Shown here in pieces: positions 10,231 to 20,429 of a stretch of 64,000 bases of DNA. Origin of the DNA: an uncultured Kangiella sp. (GTDB lineage: Bacteria; Pseudomonadota; Gammaproteobacteria; Enterobacterales; Kangiellaceae); contig CATNCP010000001.1 of assembly GCA_950096615.1 (NCBI GenBank), forward strand, positions 62,001 through 126,000. Direction: 5' to 3'. The notes under the pieces were generated by a model that saw only the letters and a program-made list of their open reading frames with translations, did no database searches and was not told the origin of the DNA. A program made the translations under genes and the position numbers. The first letter of the stretch is position 1. Each line of letters opens with the position of its first letter.

Positions 10231-13200
10231 CTAAGAAGCTGCTAAAGCTGCAGCTTCATCAACATCAACTGAGACCACGCGAGACACACCGGGTTCACTC
10301 ATGGTGACGCCCAATAACGTATCTGCCATTTCCATTGCAATTTTATTATGAGTAATCGCAATAAATTGTAACTGTTGGCTCATTTCTTTAACCAAATTCG
10401 CATAACGCCCAACGTTTGCATCATCAAGTGGCGCATCGACCTCATCAAGCATACAGAATGGCGCTGGATTCAGTTGGAAAATGGAGAACACTAATGAAAT
10501 TGCCGTTAACGCTTTCTCACCGCCAGACAGTAAGTGAATGGTTGAGTTGCGTTTACCTGGAGGACGAGCCATAACTGCTACACCAGTATCCAGAAGGTTT
10601 TCGCCAGTTAGCTCTAGATAAGCATGGCCGCCACCAAAAACCTTCGGGAATAGCTCTTGCACGCCTTTATTCACCTTGTCGAAGGTCTCTTTGAATCGCG
10701 TACGAGTTTCATGATCAATTTTGCGAATAGCGCTTTCTAATGTTTCAAGCGCTTCTTCCAAGTCATCATTTTGTGCATCCAGATACACTTTACGCTCTTC
10801 TGCCGCTTTAAACTCTTCAATCGCAGCGAGGTTAATAGCTCCCAGACGCTGGATACGACCTGTTACTTGCTCAATATGTTCTAACCAGTCATTTTCTGTA
10901 GCGTTCTCAGGTAATGACTGAAGAACTTGTTCGACGTCCTGCTTCGCTTCTTTCAATATTTCTGACTGAGTATTCTGACGTGTTTTGGCTTCTTGCCAAT
11001 CCATCCGAAGTTTTTCTAGGCGCGAACGCACGCCTTGTGCGCCCTGCTCAGCTTCATGACGTAAACGTTCAAGCTTACGCATTTTTTCATCAATTTCGCT
11101 GAGCTTATTGCGAGCTTGTTTCATCTCTTCTTCAACCACAAGGCGCTTTTCTAAAGCCTCTTCCAGCTCAATAGTATATTCTTCAGAAGGGTCACGATCG
11201 CTACTCAAGCGATTTTCTAATTCTACTTTGCGCGAAGTTAGCTCACCAATTTGTGAGTTAACACGCTCAAAGCCTGAGCGAGTTGAGTTAACTTCCGCTT
11301 TCAAGGCGCTGACACGAATAGCAAGCTTCTGCTCTGCCTCTTTAGCCTCACGCGCTTGAGTTCGACGTGTTTCCAACTGCACACGACGTTCTTCGCGTTC
11401 AGCCATTAACTTTTCACGCTTATCGCTATCTTGCTCCATTGAGTCGAGTAATTGCTCAATCAGCTGGCGGCTTTTAGCAAGCGCAGCTTCATCATCATGA
11501 ACTTGCTCGATAATGTTCTGTTGCTCACGCTTCAAGCGCTCTAAACGTCCTTGAGCTTGCTCAAGCTTGGCTTGTTGAGTACCAACGCTGGCACGCAGTT
11601 CGCTATGCTTTTTGTTAGCTTGGGCTAGCTGTGACTGCTTTGTCTGCCAGGTTTCTTCGTACTGACTAAGCTGTTCAGATAGTTGCTCTTTAACTTCTTC
11701 AAGTTCTTCTAAAATCGCTTCTTGTTGCTCAATCTTTTGGTAAATTTCACTTAACTCAGCTTCACGCTCTAAAATACCCGACTCATTATCACTGGCACGG
11801 GTGACGCGTAGCCAGTCTTTGCCTAGCCAGACACCGTCTTTGGTGATAATTGATTCTTGCTCAGATAGACTCGAACGCTTACTCAGTGCTTGTGCTAAAT
11901 CATCAGCAACAAGAACATTGTTTAGCGTGCCATTAAGCGCAGAAGCACCTTTTACCTTATCGGATAAACGGCCTGACTCAGCAGTGCTAGCCGATTGGCC
12001 CTCAACGAGCAATATAGAACCTGAAGCCAGCTCCGATAAACTATCCGCATATTGATTCGGCGAATCTACCACTACAGCCTCAAGATACTGGCCCAACACA
12101 GTTTCCGCAGCAACTTCCCAGCCGTTATCAACACTCAAATTCTGAGCCAAACGAGTCTGATCAGTTAGATTGTTTGACTCCAACCACTTTACTGCCTGTT
12201 CGTTGTCCGAGCCCAAAGCCGCGCTCTGCAGAGCTTCTAAGGACACTTTTCGGGACTCTAACCCTCTTAATTCTTTGCGAGTCTCTTCAAGCTTTTGATT
12301 ATGCTGTCGTTGCTCTTGACGAGACTGGTTAATTTTCTCAACAGCGTCCTGAACCTCTTCCTCCAGTTTCTCAGCTTGCTCTTCAGCAATACTCAGCTCT
12401 TGGGCGGCTTTCATCAGTTCAGATTCCATAGGGCCAGATTGTTGCTGGCCACTTTCTTCTTTTATCTCTTCAATGCGCTTTTGATGGCGAGATAAGTGTG
12501 ATTCAAGATGCTGGATACGAGTTTTCTCGACCTCAGCTTTCTGAGCATTAGCACTGGCTTGTTGATTAAAAACGTCCCAATCCTGCTGCCAAATGCGCAT
12601 ATCTTCTTCTAAATCGCTTAACTGCTGTTGTTGCTCATCAACTTGCTCAGAGTTCATTTCAAGTTCTGGCTCAGCTTGTAACAGCTCAGTCATCATTTCT
12701 TCAAGCTTGGACTCGTCAAACTTTAACTGATCTCGAAGCTTATCCAGCGACGATTCAACTTGCGTTTTATCTTCAAGAAGTTGTGATTTCTGTTGGCGCG
12801 CATGCTCAATCGCCTGCTCTAAGCGAGCAATATCCGCAGCGATACCATAAAAGCGACCCTGCACTTCATTATGAGCATCTGTCAGCTCAATATGTAATTC
12901 ACGTGATTTCTCAATTTCACTATCGGAATGACGTTGGTCAGCAACTTTGGCCTCAACTTCCGTCTCCATTTTGTGAATGGCTTCGTCTAACGCCTCTATT
13001 TTGACATTGTATTGCTGCCAGCGAATCGCAGCCAATTGAGCCTTGAGCTCACGCTCTTCGGCTTTGTATTCTTTATAACGCTCTGCGGATGTCGCTTGGC
13101 GCTTTAAGTGCGACAATTGTTTACCCAGTTCTTCGCGCAGATCGTTTAGACGGTCAAGGTTATCTCGCGTGTGGCGGATACGGTTCTCGGTTTCACGACG

Positions 13201-13728
13201 GCGTTCTTTATACTTAGAGATTCCCGCGGCTTCTTCTAGGAAAATACGCAACTCGTGAGGCTTGGACTCGATTAACTTTGAAATCATGCCCTGCTCGATA
13301 ATCGCGTAACTGCGCGGGCCAAGACCAGTACCTAAGAAAATATCAGTAATATCTTTACGACGGCAGCGAGTGCCGTTTAGGAAGTAAGTCGACTGAGCTT
13401 CACGATTAACCATGCGGCGAACCGAGATTTCGTTAAAACTGGCGTATTCGCCTTTAACAGTTCCATCAGAATTGTCGAAAACCAGCTCAATACTGGCTTG
13501 TCCAACTGGCTTTCGTCCGGTTGAACCGTTGAAAATCACGTCAGTCATGGCATCACCACGAAGGTTTTTTGCCGATGACTCCCCCATTACCCAGCGAACA
13601 GCATCAATCAAGTTTGATTTACCGCAGCCGTTTGGGCCGACTACAGCAGTCATATTACTTGGGAAAGATACGGTCGTTGGATCAACGAATGATTTAAATC
13701 CTGCTAATTTTATTTGTTTTAATCGCAT
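10231..13728 (-). CDS. smc: Chromosome segregation protein SMC
   Basis: Condensin-type ATPase for chromosome organisation. The N-terminal head has Walker A GPNGCGKSN (about residues 32-40). Long coiled coils occupy about 170-500 and 650-1000, with the hinge domain between (about 510-640). The C-terminal head has the signature LLSGGEKALTA and Walker B FCMLDEVDAPLDD. At 1165 aa it is full length. It is the first gene of the smc-zipA-ligA operon, 28 bases before zipA, and is divergent from cysZ. This organism therefore uses SMC; no MukB is seen in the window. Confidence 0.97.
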   Translation of the reverse strand: MRLKQIKLAGFKSFVDPTTVSFPSNMTAVVGPNGCGKSNLIDAVRWVMGESSAKNLRGDAMTDVIFNGSTGRKPVGQASIELVFDNSDGTVKGEYASFNEISVRRMVNREAQSTYFLNGTRCRRKDITDIFLGTGLGPRSYAIIEQGMISKLIESKPHELRIFLEEAAGISKYKERRRETENRIRHTRDNLDRLNDLREELGKQLSHLKRQATSAERYKEYKAEERELKAQLAAIRWQQYNVKIEALDEAIHKMETEVEAKVADQRHSDSEIEKSRELHIELTDAHNEVQGRFYGIAADIARLEQAIEHARQQKSQLLEDKTQVESSLDKLRDQLKFDESKLEEMMTELLQAEPELEMNSEQVDEQQQQLSDLEEDMRIWQQDWDVFNQQASANAQKAEVEKTRIQHLESHLSRHQKRIEEIKEESGQQQSGPMESELMKAAQELSIAEEQAEKLEEEVQDAVEKINQSRQEQRQHNQKLEETRKELRGLESRKVSLEALQSAALGSDNEQAVKWLESNNLTDQTRLAQNLSVDNGWEVAAETVLGQYLEAVVVDSPNQYADSLSELASGSILLVEGQSASTAESGRLSDKVKGASALNGTLNNVLVADDLAQALSKRSSLSEQESIITKDGVWLGKDWLRVTRASDNESGILEREAELSEIYQKIEQQEAILEELEEVKEQLSEQLSQYEETWQTKQSQLAQANKKHSELRASVGTQQAKLEQAQGRLERLKREQQNIIEQVHDDEAALAKSRQLIEQLLDSMEQDSDKREKLMAEREERRVQLETRRTQAREAKEAEQKLAIRVSALKAEVNSTRSGFERVNSQIGELTSRKVELENRLSSDRDPSEEYTIELEEALEKRLVVEEEMKQARNKLSEIDEKMRKLERLRHEAEQGAQGVRSRLEKLRMDWQEAKTRQNTQSEILKEAKQDVEQVLQSLPENATENDWLEHIEQVTGRIQRLGAINLAAIEEFKAAEERKVYLDAQNDDLEEALETLESAIRKIDHETRTRFKETFDKVNKGVQELFPKVFGGGHAYLELTGENLLDTGVAVMARPPGKRNSTIHLLSGGEKALTAISLVFSIFQLNPAPFCMLDEVDAPLDDANVGRYANLVKEMSQQLQFIAITHNKIAMEMADTLLGVTMSEPGVSRVVSVDVDEAAALAAS

Positions 13729-13873
13729 TTATTCTCTTACGTATTCACTTACTCAATCTCTTATAAAAAGATTTCTGTAAGGCTCTGTAACAATTTTAGG
13801 GTTACCATCTAAAGCGTTTAAGTGTAAATTATTTTGCATCATTTAGCACATAGTAACTGTAAAAAATCATTGT

Positions 13874-14653
13874 ATGGCACAAAATAGTTTTGAAGGTGCT
13901 CATTATTTAGCCAGCGGCTTTAGAGTGTTGCTCCAAAAAGGTATCAAACGGTACGTTTTTATCCCCTTAGGCATCAATTTAACTTTGCTAACTATCGCAT
14001 TGATTTACCTAATAAATCAAATTTCATCTTGGGCAGCTTGGATTGAAGAAACCATTACCGGCTGGGGCACGTGGGAATGGCTTGGCACAGCGCTTGCCTG
14101 GTTGGTCTGGCCTATCGTTATCGTAGGTGCGGTTTTGTTCATATTTTTTTTCTTCTCCATGCTGGCGAATTGGATTGCCGCCCCTTTCAATGGATTACTG
14201 GCTGAAGCGGTAGAGCGCAAATTGCATGCTGAAAGTGGTCACTCGGATGGGCCAATTGAAGATCAAGGCTTTAAAGACTTGATTAAAGATACCCCACGCC
14301 TGCTAAAGCGTGAGTGGACAAAGCTTAAATATTATATCCCTAGGGCCATTCTTTGCCTGTTAGTCCTTTTTGTCCCTCTTATTGGTGCAATCGCCTTCCC
14401 TGTTATTTGGTTTGTGTTTAACGCTTGGATGATGTCGGTTCAGTACATCGACTATCCGATGGATAATCACAAGGTTCCGTTTGATGACATGCTGAAAACG
14501 TTACAAACAACTCGAAGCGGCACTTTGGGCTTCGGGAGCTTAGTGATGTTATGCACTATGGTACCCGTTCTCAATTTATTAGTTATGCCTGCTGCAGTTT
14601 GTGGAGCAACGCAACTTTGGTATGAAAACTACCGCTCAACCTTTGTAAAATAA
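13874..14653 (+). CDS. cysZ: Sulfate transporter CysZ
   Basis: Inner-membrane sulfate uptake protein feeding cysteine biosynthesis. It has four clear hydrophobic segments (about residues 30-50, 70-105, 150-180 and 205-235) and family patterns GAHYLASGFRVLLQKGIKRYVFIPLGIN near the start and LLVMPAAVCGATQLWYE near the end. At 259 aa it has the usual length. It is divergent from smc, an arrangement I recognise from other gammaproteobacteria. No Cys-box regulator site is obvious in the 145-base divergent region. Confidence 0.9.
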   Translation: MAQNSFEGAHYLASGFRVLLQKGIKRYVFIPLGINLTLLTIALIYLINQISSWAAWIEETITGWGTWEWLGTALAWLVWPIVIVGAVLFIFFFFSMLANWIAAPFNGLLAEAVERKLHAESGHSDGPIEDQGFKDLIKDTPRLLKREWTKLKYYIPRAILCLLVLFVPLIGAIAFPVIWFVFNAWMMSVQYIDYPMDNHKVPFDDMLKTLQTTRSGTLGFGSLVMLCTMVPVLNLLVMPAAVCGATQLWYENYRSTFVK

Positions 14654-14665
14654 GGCGTTAAAGCC

Positions 14666-14693
14666 TATCAATTAGACAAGGATCGTCTATAAT
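14666..14693 (+). promoter_or_regulatory. Probable promoter of the two-receiver diguanylate cyclase gene
   Basis: A consensus -10 TATAAT at 14688-14693 lies 45 bases before the GTG start. The best -35 (TATCAA at 14666-14671, 16-base spacing) is poor, so activator-dependent initiation or a weak promoter is possible. Confidence 0.4.
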
Positions 14694-14737
14694 CCCTCGC
14701 GTAGGATAATCGCGGGGTAATAAGGAACATAATAATA

Positions 14738-16015
14738 GTGAAAACGGTTATAGTCGTCGACGACAGCAAGTTTTTTTGCGCGTTAGTTGAGAAACAAATA
14801 ATAGAAAATTCGCCTTTTGGTGTTGTGACCTGCAACACCCTTGAAGAAGCGAAAATCGTTCTCGCACGCCTGAAGAAAGAGACCATTCACGCCTGTTTAG
14901 TCAGTTATCGACTGAGAGACGCAACCGATGGGGAATCTATCGAGCTGTTTCGCTCAAAGGATATCCCAACCATCGTTCTTATCAGCGACATCAACGCAAC
15001 CCTGCGTAATCGTTTTTGGCAACTTCGTGTCGTCGACTATGTTATAAAACATGATAAGTATGTCATTAACGAGATTGTCCACACTCTTGCTAGGCTAGAA
15101 CGAAACCCAAACAATAAGATCGTTATTGTTGAAGACTCGCGTACTTCAGCAAAAATGCTACAAATTCTTCTTAATGTGCATCAATATGACGTTCTGCACT
15201 TTAATGACCCCAAAGAAGCTTTAGATTACGTCAAATACCATCAAGACGTAAAAATGGTGATTACCGATTACAATATGCCTGGAATGGATGGTTGTGAACT
15301 AACCCGCCGCTTACGCCGTATCTACAGCAAACAAGAACTTGCGATACTAGGCATGTCAGGCGCCGGTCAAACCATCATGGCTGCCAACTTCCTGAAGCAT
15401 GGTGCCGACGACTTTATCATTAAGCAGTCTTTCCTGGCTGAAGAGTTCTACTTACGCATTAACTCCTACCTCGATAGCTTAAACACCTACCAAGAGTTAG
15501 CCACTGCGGCTAGTTATGACTTCTTGACTAACGTGCCAAATCGTCGCCATTTCTTCGAGGTTGTCGAAGCGATGCATGAATCAGCATTAAGGCAAGGTAC
15601 GCCTGTCACTTGCGCCATGATTGACATCGACAAATTTAAGTCGGTCAATGATAAGTATGGACACTCTGTTGGCGATGCGGTGTTACGAGAAGTGGCTCAA
15701 TTAATCAAATCATCGGTGCGTAAATCGGATGTTGTAGCTCGGTTTGGTGGTGAAGAGTTTTGTATGTATATGAACGGCATGTCTGAAGAACATGCTGGTG
15801 AGTACTTTGACAAGCTACGCCAAAAAATTAGTGATGCGATCATTAGAGCCGAAGAGCACTCGTTAAAGGTCACCGTTAGTATTGGACTTTGCTCTAATAT
15901 AGAGCATGATATAAATAATATGATTGAAGCTGCTGACAAGGGCTTATACCAAGCCAAGGAAACAGGCCGCAACCGCGTCATTCACCATTCAAAACTCATC
16001 GACGGTTATCAGTAA
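14738..16015 (+). CDS. Response regulator diguanylate cyclase, two receivers plus GGDEF
   Basis: PleD-like layout: receiver 1 (about residues 1-120), receiver 2 (about 124-245) and a GGDEF domain (about 255-420) with active-site GGEEF at 337-341 and an RKSD inhibitory site at 328-331, five residues before it. Receiver 2 has the acidic pair (IVEDS) and phosphoacceptor Asp177 in VITDYNMPGMDG. Receiver 1 keeps the acidic pair DDS and a terminal lysine, but the phosphoacceptor position is Ser56 (CLVSYRLRDATDG), so it is probably not phosphorylated. The start is GTG, preceded by AAGGA. No sensor kinase lies next to it. It should be a cytoplasmic, phosphorylation-controlled cyclase. Confidence 0.9.
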   Translation: MKTVIVVDDSKFFCALVEKQIIENSPFGVVTCNTLEEAKIVLARLKKETIHACLVSYRLRDATDGESIELFRSKDIPTIVLISDINATLRNRFWQLRVVDYVIKHDKYVINEIVHTLARLERNPNNKIVIVEDSRTSAKMLQILLNVHQYDVLHFNDPKEALDYVKYHQDVKMVITDYNMPGMDGCELTRRLRRIYSKQELAILGMSGAGQTIMAANFLKHGADDFIIKQSFLAEEFYLRINSYLDSLNTYQELATAASYDFLTNVPNRRHFFEVVEAMHESALRQGTPVTCAMIDIDKFKSVNDKYGHSVGDAVLREVAQLIKSSVRKSDVVARFGGEEFCMYMNGMSEEHAGEYFDKLRQKISDAIIRAEEHSLKVTVSIGLCSNIEHDINNMIEAADKGLYQAKETGRNRVIHHSKLIDGYQ

Positions 16016-16035
16016 GGTTTTATAATCAAACCAAC

Positions 16036-16497
16036 ATGAAAATTATTGTTGATGACCTTAAAGGCCCAGAAATCGCACAATTACTCACCGAGCATTTGGA
16101 CGATATGCGTGTGACCTCTCCGCCCGAAAGTAAGCATGCGTTAGACATCGCCTCGCTACAAGATAAACGAATTACGTTCTGGACTCTATGGGATAACAAT
16201 AAGTTAGCAGGCTGTATCGCTTTAAAGGAGCTCGATCACAATCATGCTGAAATAAAATCAATGAGGACGTCAAAAGAGTTCGCACGTCAAGCTGTTGCCA
16301 CTCGCCTCTTGCAACACCTCATTCAAGAATCCAAGCAACGAGGTTATCAGCAATTAAGTCTTGAAACTGGCTCAATGGACTACTTTAAAGCCGCAAGAAG
16401 CTTATATTTAAAGCACGGTTTCGAAACTTGCTCACCGTTTGCCGATTATGCTGAAGACCCTAACAGTGTTTTTATGACAAAGTCGCTAATGAAATAG
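16036..16497 (+). CDS. GNAT family N-acetyltransferase (YsnE type)
   Basis: A 153-aa acetyl-CoA-dependent transferase of the GNAT fold. The patterns PPESKHALDI, ITFWTLWDNNKLAGCIALKEL, EIKSMRTS and LSLETGSMDYFKAARSLYLKHGFETC, and the end PNSVFMTKSL, match the YsnE-like subgroup. The acetyl-CoA pyrophosphate loop would be near EFARQAVATRLLQHLI. The acceptor substrate is unknown. It follows the diguanylate cyclase by 20 bases and may share its transcript. It converges with hrpA with only 13 bases between the stops. Confidence 0.8.
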   Translation: MKIIVDDLKGPEIAQLLTEHLDDMRVTSPPESKHALDIASLQDKRITFWTLWDNNKLAGCIALKELDHNHAEIKSMRTSKEFARQAVATRLLQHLIQESKQRGYQQLSLETGSMDYFKAARSLYLKHGFETCSPFADYAEDPNSVFMTKSLMK

Positions 16498-16510
16498 TCG
16501 CTTGAACGGA

Positions 16511-19500
16511 TTAAATATACTCTCGATTTAAGTTATCAATAAACTTTTGTAATCGCTTATGGGATATGGGGAAACGCGTTTTCTGCCCCTGTGCAAATAG
16601 AGAAATGCGGTATTCCTGTAACATCCAGCCATAATCGTCCACTTCAAATTGTGGAATCTTCTGATTGTTTTCTAACGTCTCCATTTCATTCAGCCAAGGC
16701 TGGTATTGCTGCATCAACTGCATGTCTTTAAGCGGATTATGCTTGATTCTATCCAAACGCAATTCAATCGCTTTTAAATAACGCGAGTAATCGCGAACAT
16801 GCTCAGCACCAAAACGGTAACAGAAACCTTCTTGGAACAAGTAATCGAGCTGATGCTTGATATCTTCGTAAGCAGCTTTAAAGTTCTTACCTAGAGCTTT
16901 AGCCTCTGCCAGACAAGAGTTACGCTGCTTTAGAGTCGTCACTAGCTGATCGAGAACTCTATTCGAGTTTGGCACAATATTTTCTCTCACCATTTCCAAT
17001 ACTTGCGCATAATCACTCTCGTTATACGGCACAGACTCTGAGACAACATCTTTGATGACAGACATCATCACATCGTTGATCAAATCTTCAGGAGAATACA
17101 ACGACGCACAAGCCAACATTAATTGCTGACGATTGTGGTATTTTTTCTGCAAATAGCTAAAGGTTTTACTTTCCGAAAGTGCTATTAGTCGACACACACC
17201 GCGAATATGCGTTTTTTCGGCTTGACGCTGATTAACAATTGGAATAATTCTGACCTTATCCCGAGCATCTTCAATCGCATGAAACACCGGAATATCAGTT
17301 CCAGCTTCTTGCATTGAACCTTCTTTGACATATTCACTGGGCCATTCCGTATAGGTAATGTTTTTGACTTTTTTGGCTGGCTTGGCAGAGGTCTTCGCGA
17401 CCTTTTTCGGCTTTTCTTCTAAACTTCTCGAACTGTAAAGCACCTTGCCATCATCATTAACCACCTCAAAACGCATTAAAAAATGCTCCGGCAGGTTTAA
17501 TTCGGACCAAGCTTCCATCGGTAGAATGACACCGGTCATCGTAAACAAGTGCTGGCTTATAATATCAATTAAGCGCCCTTTTGTTTCTAGTACCTTTTCA
17601 TAGCAAGCCTTGGCAAAAGTCGGGACAGGTACAAAGTTCTTTCGAAAACGCTTCGGTAATGAGCGAATCAAAAACTCAATTTTTTCTTCGAGTATTCCCG
17701 GCACTAGCCGCTCAAAATCACCATCGGTAAACTGACCTACAAGCGATTGAGGTAAACGAATCGTCACCCCATCCTTTTCATGCCCCGGCTCGAAGTGATA
17801 CTTAAGAGGTAACTCAACACCTTTAATGTGAATCGATTCAGGGTACAGCCCTTTGTCTTCTTGCTCTTGTGGCAATAACACATCAGCGCTGATACTGATC
17901 AAAGCATTATGTTTTTGGGGATCTTTCTTAAGCCAGTTGTTTAAAGTTTTTACGCTATTAACCTGCTCAGGAAGCTTACGCTCAAACCATTGCGCAATAA
18001 CATGCTCATCAGCCCATAAGTCGGCCTGACGGGCTTTTGCGATTTCCTGTTCCACCTCTTTTTTTATTTGCACATTATGCTTATGGAAAGGATGTCTAGA
18101 ATCTAGGTCTTGTCGCACTAGTGCGTTCAAGATAAATAATTCACGGCAAAGCTCAGGCTCTATGGCGCTATAGTTAACCGTTCTGTTGGTTACAATCTTC
18201 AGTCCCAAAAGAGTCTGCTGCATTTCTGCAACAACAGCTCCGCGATTTTTGCTCCAGTGAGGATCATAGTAATGGGTCTTGATTAAATGGCTGGCTAAAC
18301 GCTCTAACCAGTTTGGCTCTATCGCCGAGGTCATTCGAGCATAAGGCTGCGTCGTTTCAACAATTTCAAACGTCATCAGCCACGGTGGCTGTTTCTTGAA
18401 GTTGGTGGATTGAGGATGCACCATAAACTTACTTTGACGCGTGCCCTGATAGCCCTTTTCGATATCTTTCTGCCCAATAAAACTAAGCAAACCTGTCAGC
18501 AGGACCTGGTGCAGGTTTTGATAAAACACAGGATCTTCTTGCTCAAACTCTGCGGTTTGCCAATCCTTAGGATTTGGTTTTTGCTTAGCCTTTTGAGATT
18601 GCTGCATCAAACTTTTAAGCTGACGATAGGTGCTCTTCCATTCTCGGTAAGCATTAAAGTTAATCAATTCTTCGCCACAGTAACGCCTGAACTGACTGTT
18701 GCTTAACTCTGCTTGCTGCTCATGCAAGTGATTCCATAGATTAATGATGGCAATGAAGTCAGAGGTTTTATGTTTATATTTGGCATGTTTTTGTTGCGCC
18801 AATTCTTTTTTGTCAAAAGGCCATTCCCGAGGATCTTTGACCGATAAAAAAGCAGCAAGAACTAGCGCATAACTTAGAAACTGCTTTTCCTGGCCAGCCA
18901 ATAAAATTCGCGCCAAGCGCGGCTCAATCGGCAGGCGCGCCATTTGGCGACCGATTTGGGTTAAGTCCTTGTCTTTGCCAATCGCTTGTAATTCATTGAG
19001 TAACGTTAAACCATCGCTAACCTGTCGATCCGCAGGAGGATCGATAAACGGAAAAGCATCAATATCACCCAACTTAAGCTGTTTCATCTGTAAAATTACA
19101 GCGGCTAGATTAGTCCTTAAAATCTCAGCATCAGTAAACTCTTGACGATCATTAAAATCTTCTTCGCTGTATAAACGAATGCATATACCTTCTGCGACAC
19201 GACCACAGCGACCTTTACGCTGATTGGCGCTGGCCTGAGAAATCTTTTCAATCGGCAAGCGCTGAATTTTACTTCGAACAGAGTAGCGACTCATCCGCGC
19301 TAGGCCAGGATCGATCACATAGCGAATGCCCGGCACTGTTATCGAAGTTTCAGCAACATTTGTTGCCAAAACAATTCTTCGCTTTCCACCCGATGGTTTA
19401 AATATCTTTTCCTGCTCTGACATCGACAGTCGAGCATATAACGGCAATACCTCACAGTTTTGATAAGCTTCCCGTCGAAGGTGTTTAGCCGCATCACGAA

Positions 19501-20398
19501 TATCCGCTTCCCCGGGTAAGAAAATCAGTATATCGCCAGGGCCGTGCGCCATGATTTCCTGTACCGCGTGTCCAATATGGTCAGTTTGCGGTAGCGGGTT
19601 TTCTTCATCATTTGGCCGATACCAAACGTCAACCGGGTAGGTTCTGCCACTAATTTCAAGTACTGGAGCAGGCTTCCCATCAAGCTTGAAGTGTTTTGCA
19701 AATCGCTGAACATCAATCGTCGCTGAGGTAATAATGATTTTTAAATCTGAGCGCTTTGCGACTAACCGTTTCAAGTAGCCCAAAAGAAAATCGATGTTAA
19801 GACTGCGCTCGTGAGCTTCGTCAATGATGATGGCGTCATACTGCATCAACAAAGGGTCATGAATGATTTCATTCAAAAGAACACCGTCAGTCATGACTTT
19901 AACTGGTGTTACAGCATTAGTCTGATCATTAAAACGAATGTTATAGCCAATGACCTGACCAATCTCAGTCTTTAGTTCTTCGGCAATACGGCGAGAAACG
20001 CTGGTAGCTGCGACTCGACGTGGCTGTGTATGTCCGATTCGACCTCTTCTTCCTAGCCCTAGCTCTAAACAAATTTTGGGTAACTGAGTCGTTTTACCAG
20101 AACCAGTTTCCCCGGCAATGACCACGATCTGATTATCCTTTATCAGTTGTGCAACTTTTTCCCGTGATTGAGAAACAGGTAAGCCGTCGTCATATTCAAT
20201 AGCGGCAGGAATAATCGCTTTACGCTGACTGACGATTTTAGAAGAGTCTTGTAGCAGCCGCTCCAGCTTGCCTTCGAGCTTGGTCGCTGGAAGCTTTTGT
20301 TTTAAACGTTTCTTAATGGCTTGCTGAAGATTAAGAATATTAGAATGATCGCTCAATAAGCAATCCTTCAGATCTATAGCCGAATTCGGTTGAGACAT
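16511..20398 (-). CDS. hrpA: ATP-dependent RNA helicase HrpA
   Basis: DEAH-box helicase acting on RNA and implicated in mRNA processing and rescue of stalled ribosomes. Motifs: Walker A GETGSGKTTQ (about residues 95-104), DEAH in IIIDEAHERSLN, SAT in ITSATID, and motif VI QRKGRCGRVAEG. After the helicase core come the HA2 and OB regions and the long C-terminal DUF3418-type extension typical of bacterial HrpA. At 1295 aa it is close to the E. coli length. It lies 31 bases downstream of the hydrolase gene and may be cotranscribed with it. Confidence 0.95.
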   Translation of the reverse strand: MSQPNSAIDLKDCLLSDHSNILNLQQAIKKRLKQKLPATKLEGKLERLLQDSSKIVSQRKAIIPAAIEYDDGLPVSQSREKVAQLIKDNQIVVIAGETGSGKTTQLPKICLELGLGRRGRIGHTQPRRVAATSVSRRIAEELKTEIGQVIGYNIRFNDQTNAVTPVKVMTDGVLLNEIIHDPLLMQYDAIIIDEAHERSLNIDFLLGYLKRLVAKRSDLKIIITSATIDVQRFAKHFKLDGKPAPVLEISGRTYPVDVWYRPNDEENPLPQTDHIGHAVQEIMAHGPGDILIFLPGEADIRDAAKHLRREAYQNCEVLPLYARLSMSEQEKIFKPSGGKRRIVLATNVAETSITVPGIRYVIDPGLARMSRYSVRSKIQRLPIEKISQASANQRKGRCGRVAEGICIRLYSEEDFNDRQEFTDAEILRTNLAAVILQMKQLKLGDIDAFPFIDPPADRQVSDGLTLLNELQAIGKDKDLTQIGRQMARLPIEPRLARILLAGQEKQFLSYALVLAAFLSVKDPREWPFDKKELAQQKHAKYKHKTSDFIAIINLWNHLHEQQAELSNSQFRRYCGEELINFNAYREWKSTYRQLKSLMQQSQKAKQKPNPKDWQTAEFEQEDPVFYQNLHQVLLTGLLSFIGQKDIEKGYQGTRQSKFMVHPQSTNFKKQPPWLMTFEIVETTQPYARMTSAIEPNWLERLASHLIKTHYYDPHWSKNRGAVVAEMQQTLLGLKIVTNRTVNYSAIEPELCRELFILNALVRQDLDSRHPFHKHNVQIKKEVEQEIAKARQADLWADEHVIAQWFERKLPEQVNSVKTLNNWLKKDPQKHNALISISADVLLPQEQEDKGLYPESIHIKGVELPLKYHFEPGHEKDGVTIRLPQSLVGQFTDGDFERLVPGILEEKIEFLIRSLPKRFRKNFVPVPTFAKACYEKVLETKGRLIDIISQHLFTMTGVILPMEAWSELNLPEHFLMRFEVVNDDGKVLYSSRSLEEKPKKVAKTSAKPAKKVKNITYTEWPSEYVKEGSMQEAGTDIPVFHAIEDARDKVRIIPIVNQRQAEKTHIRGVCRLIALSESKTFSYLQKKYHNRQQLMLACASLYSPEDLINDVMMSVIKDVVSESVPYNESDYAQVLEMVRENIVPNSNRVLDQLVTTLKQRNSCLAEAKALGKNFKAAYEDIKHQLDYLFQEGFCYRFGAEHVRDYSRYLKAIELRLDRIKHNPLKDMQLMQQYQPWLNEMETLENNQKIPQFEVDDYGWMLQEYRISLFAQGQKTRFPISHKRLQKFIDNLNREYI

Positions 20399-20429
20399 AA
20401 AGTGAGGTATCGTTTATAAGTCTATCGTA

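Noticed and set aside
13412-13780. 122-aa ORF antisense to the smc start
   Set aside because: It lies opposite the conserved Walker A region of smc and has no family resemblance.
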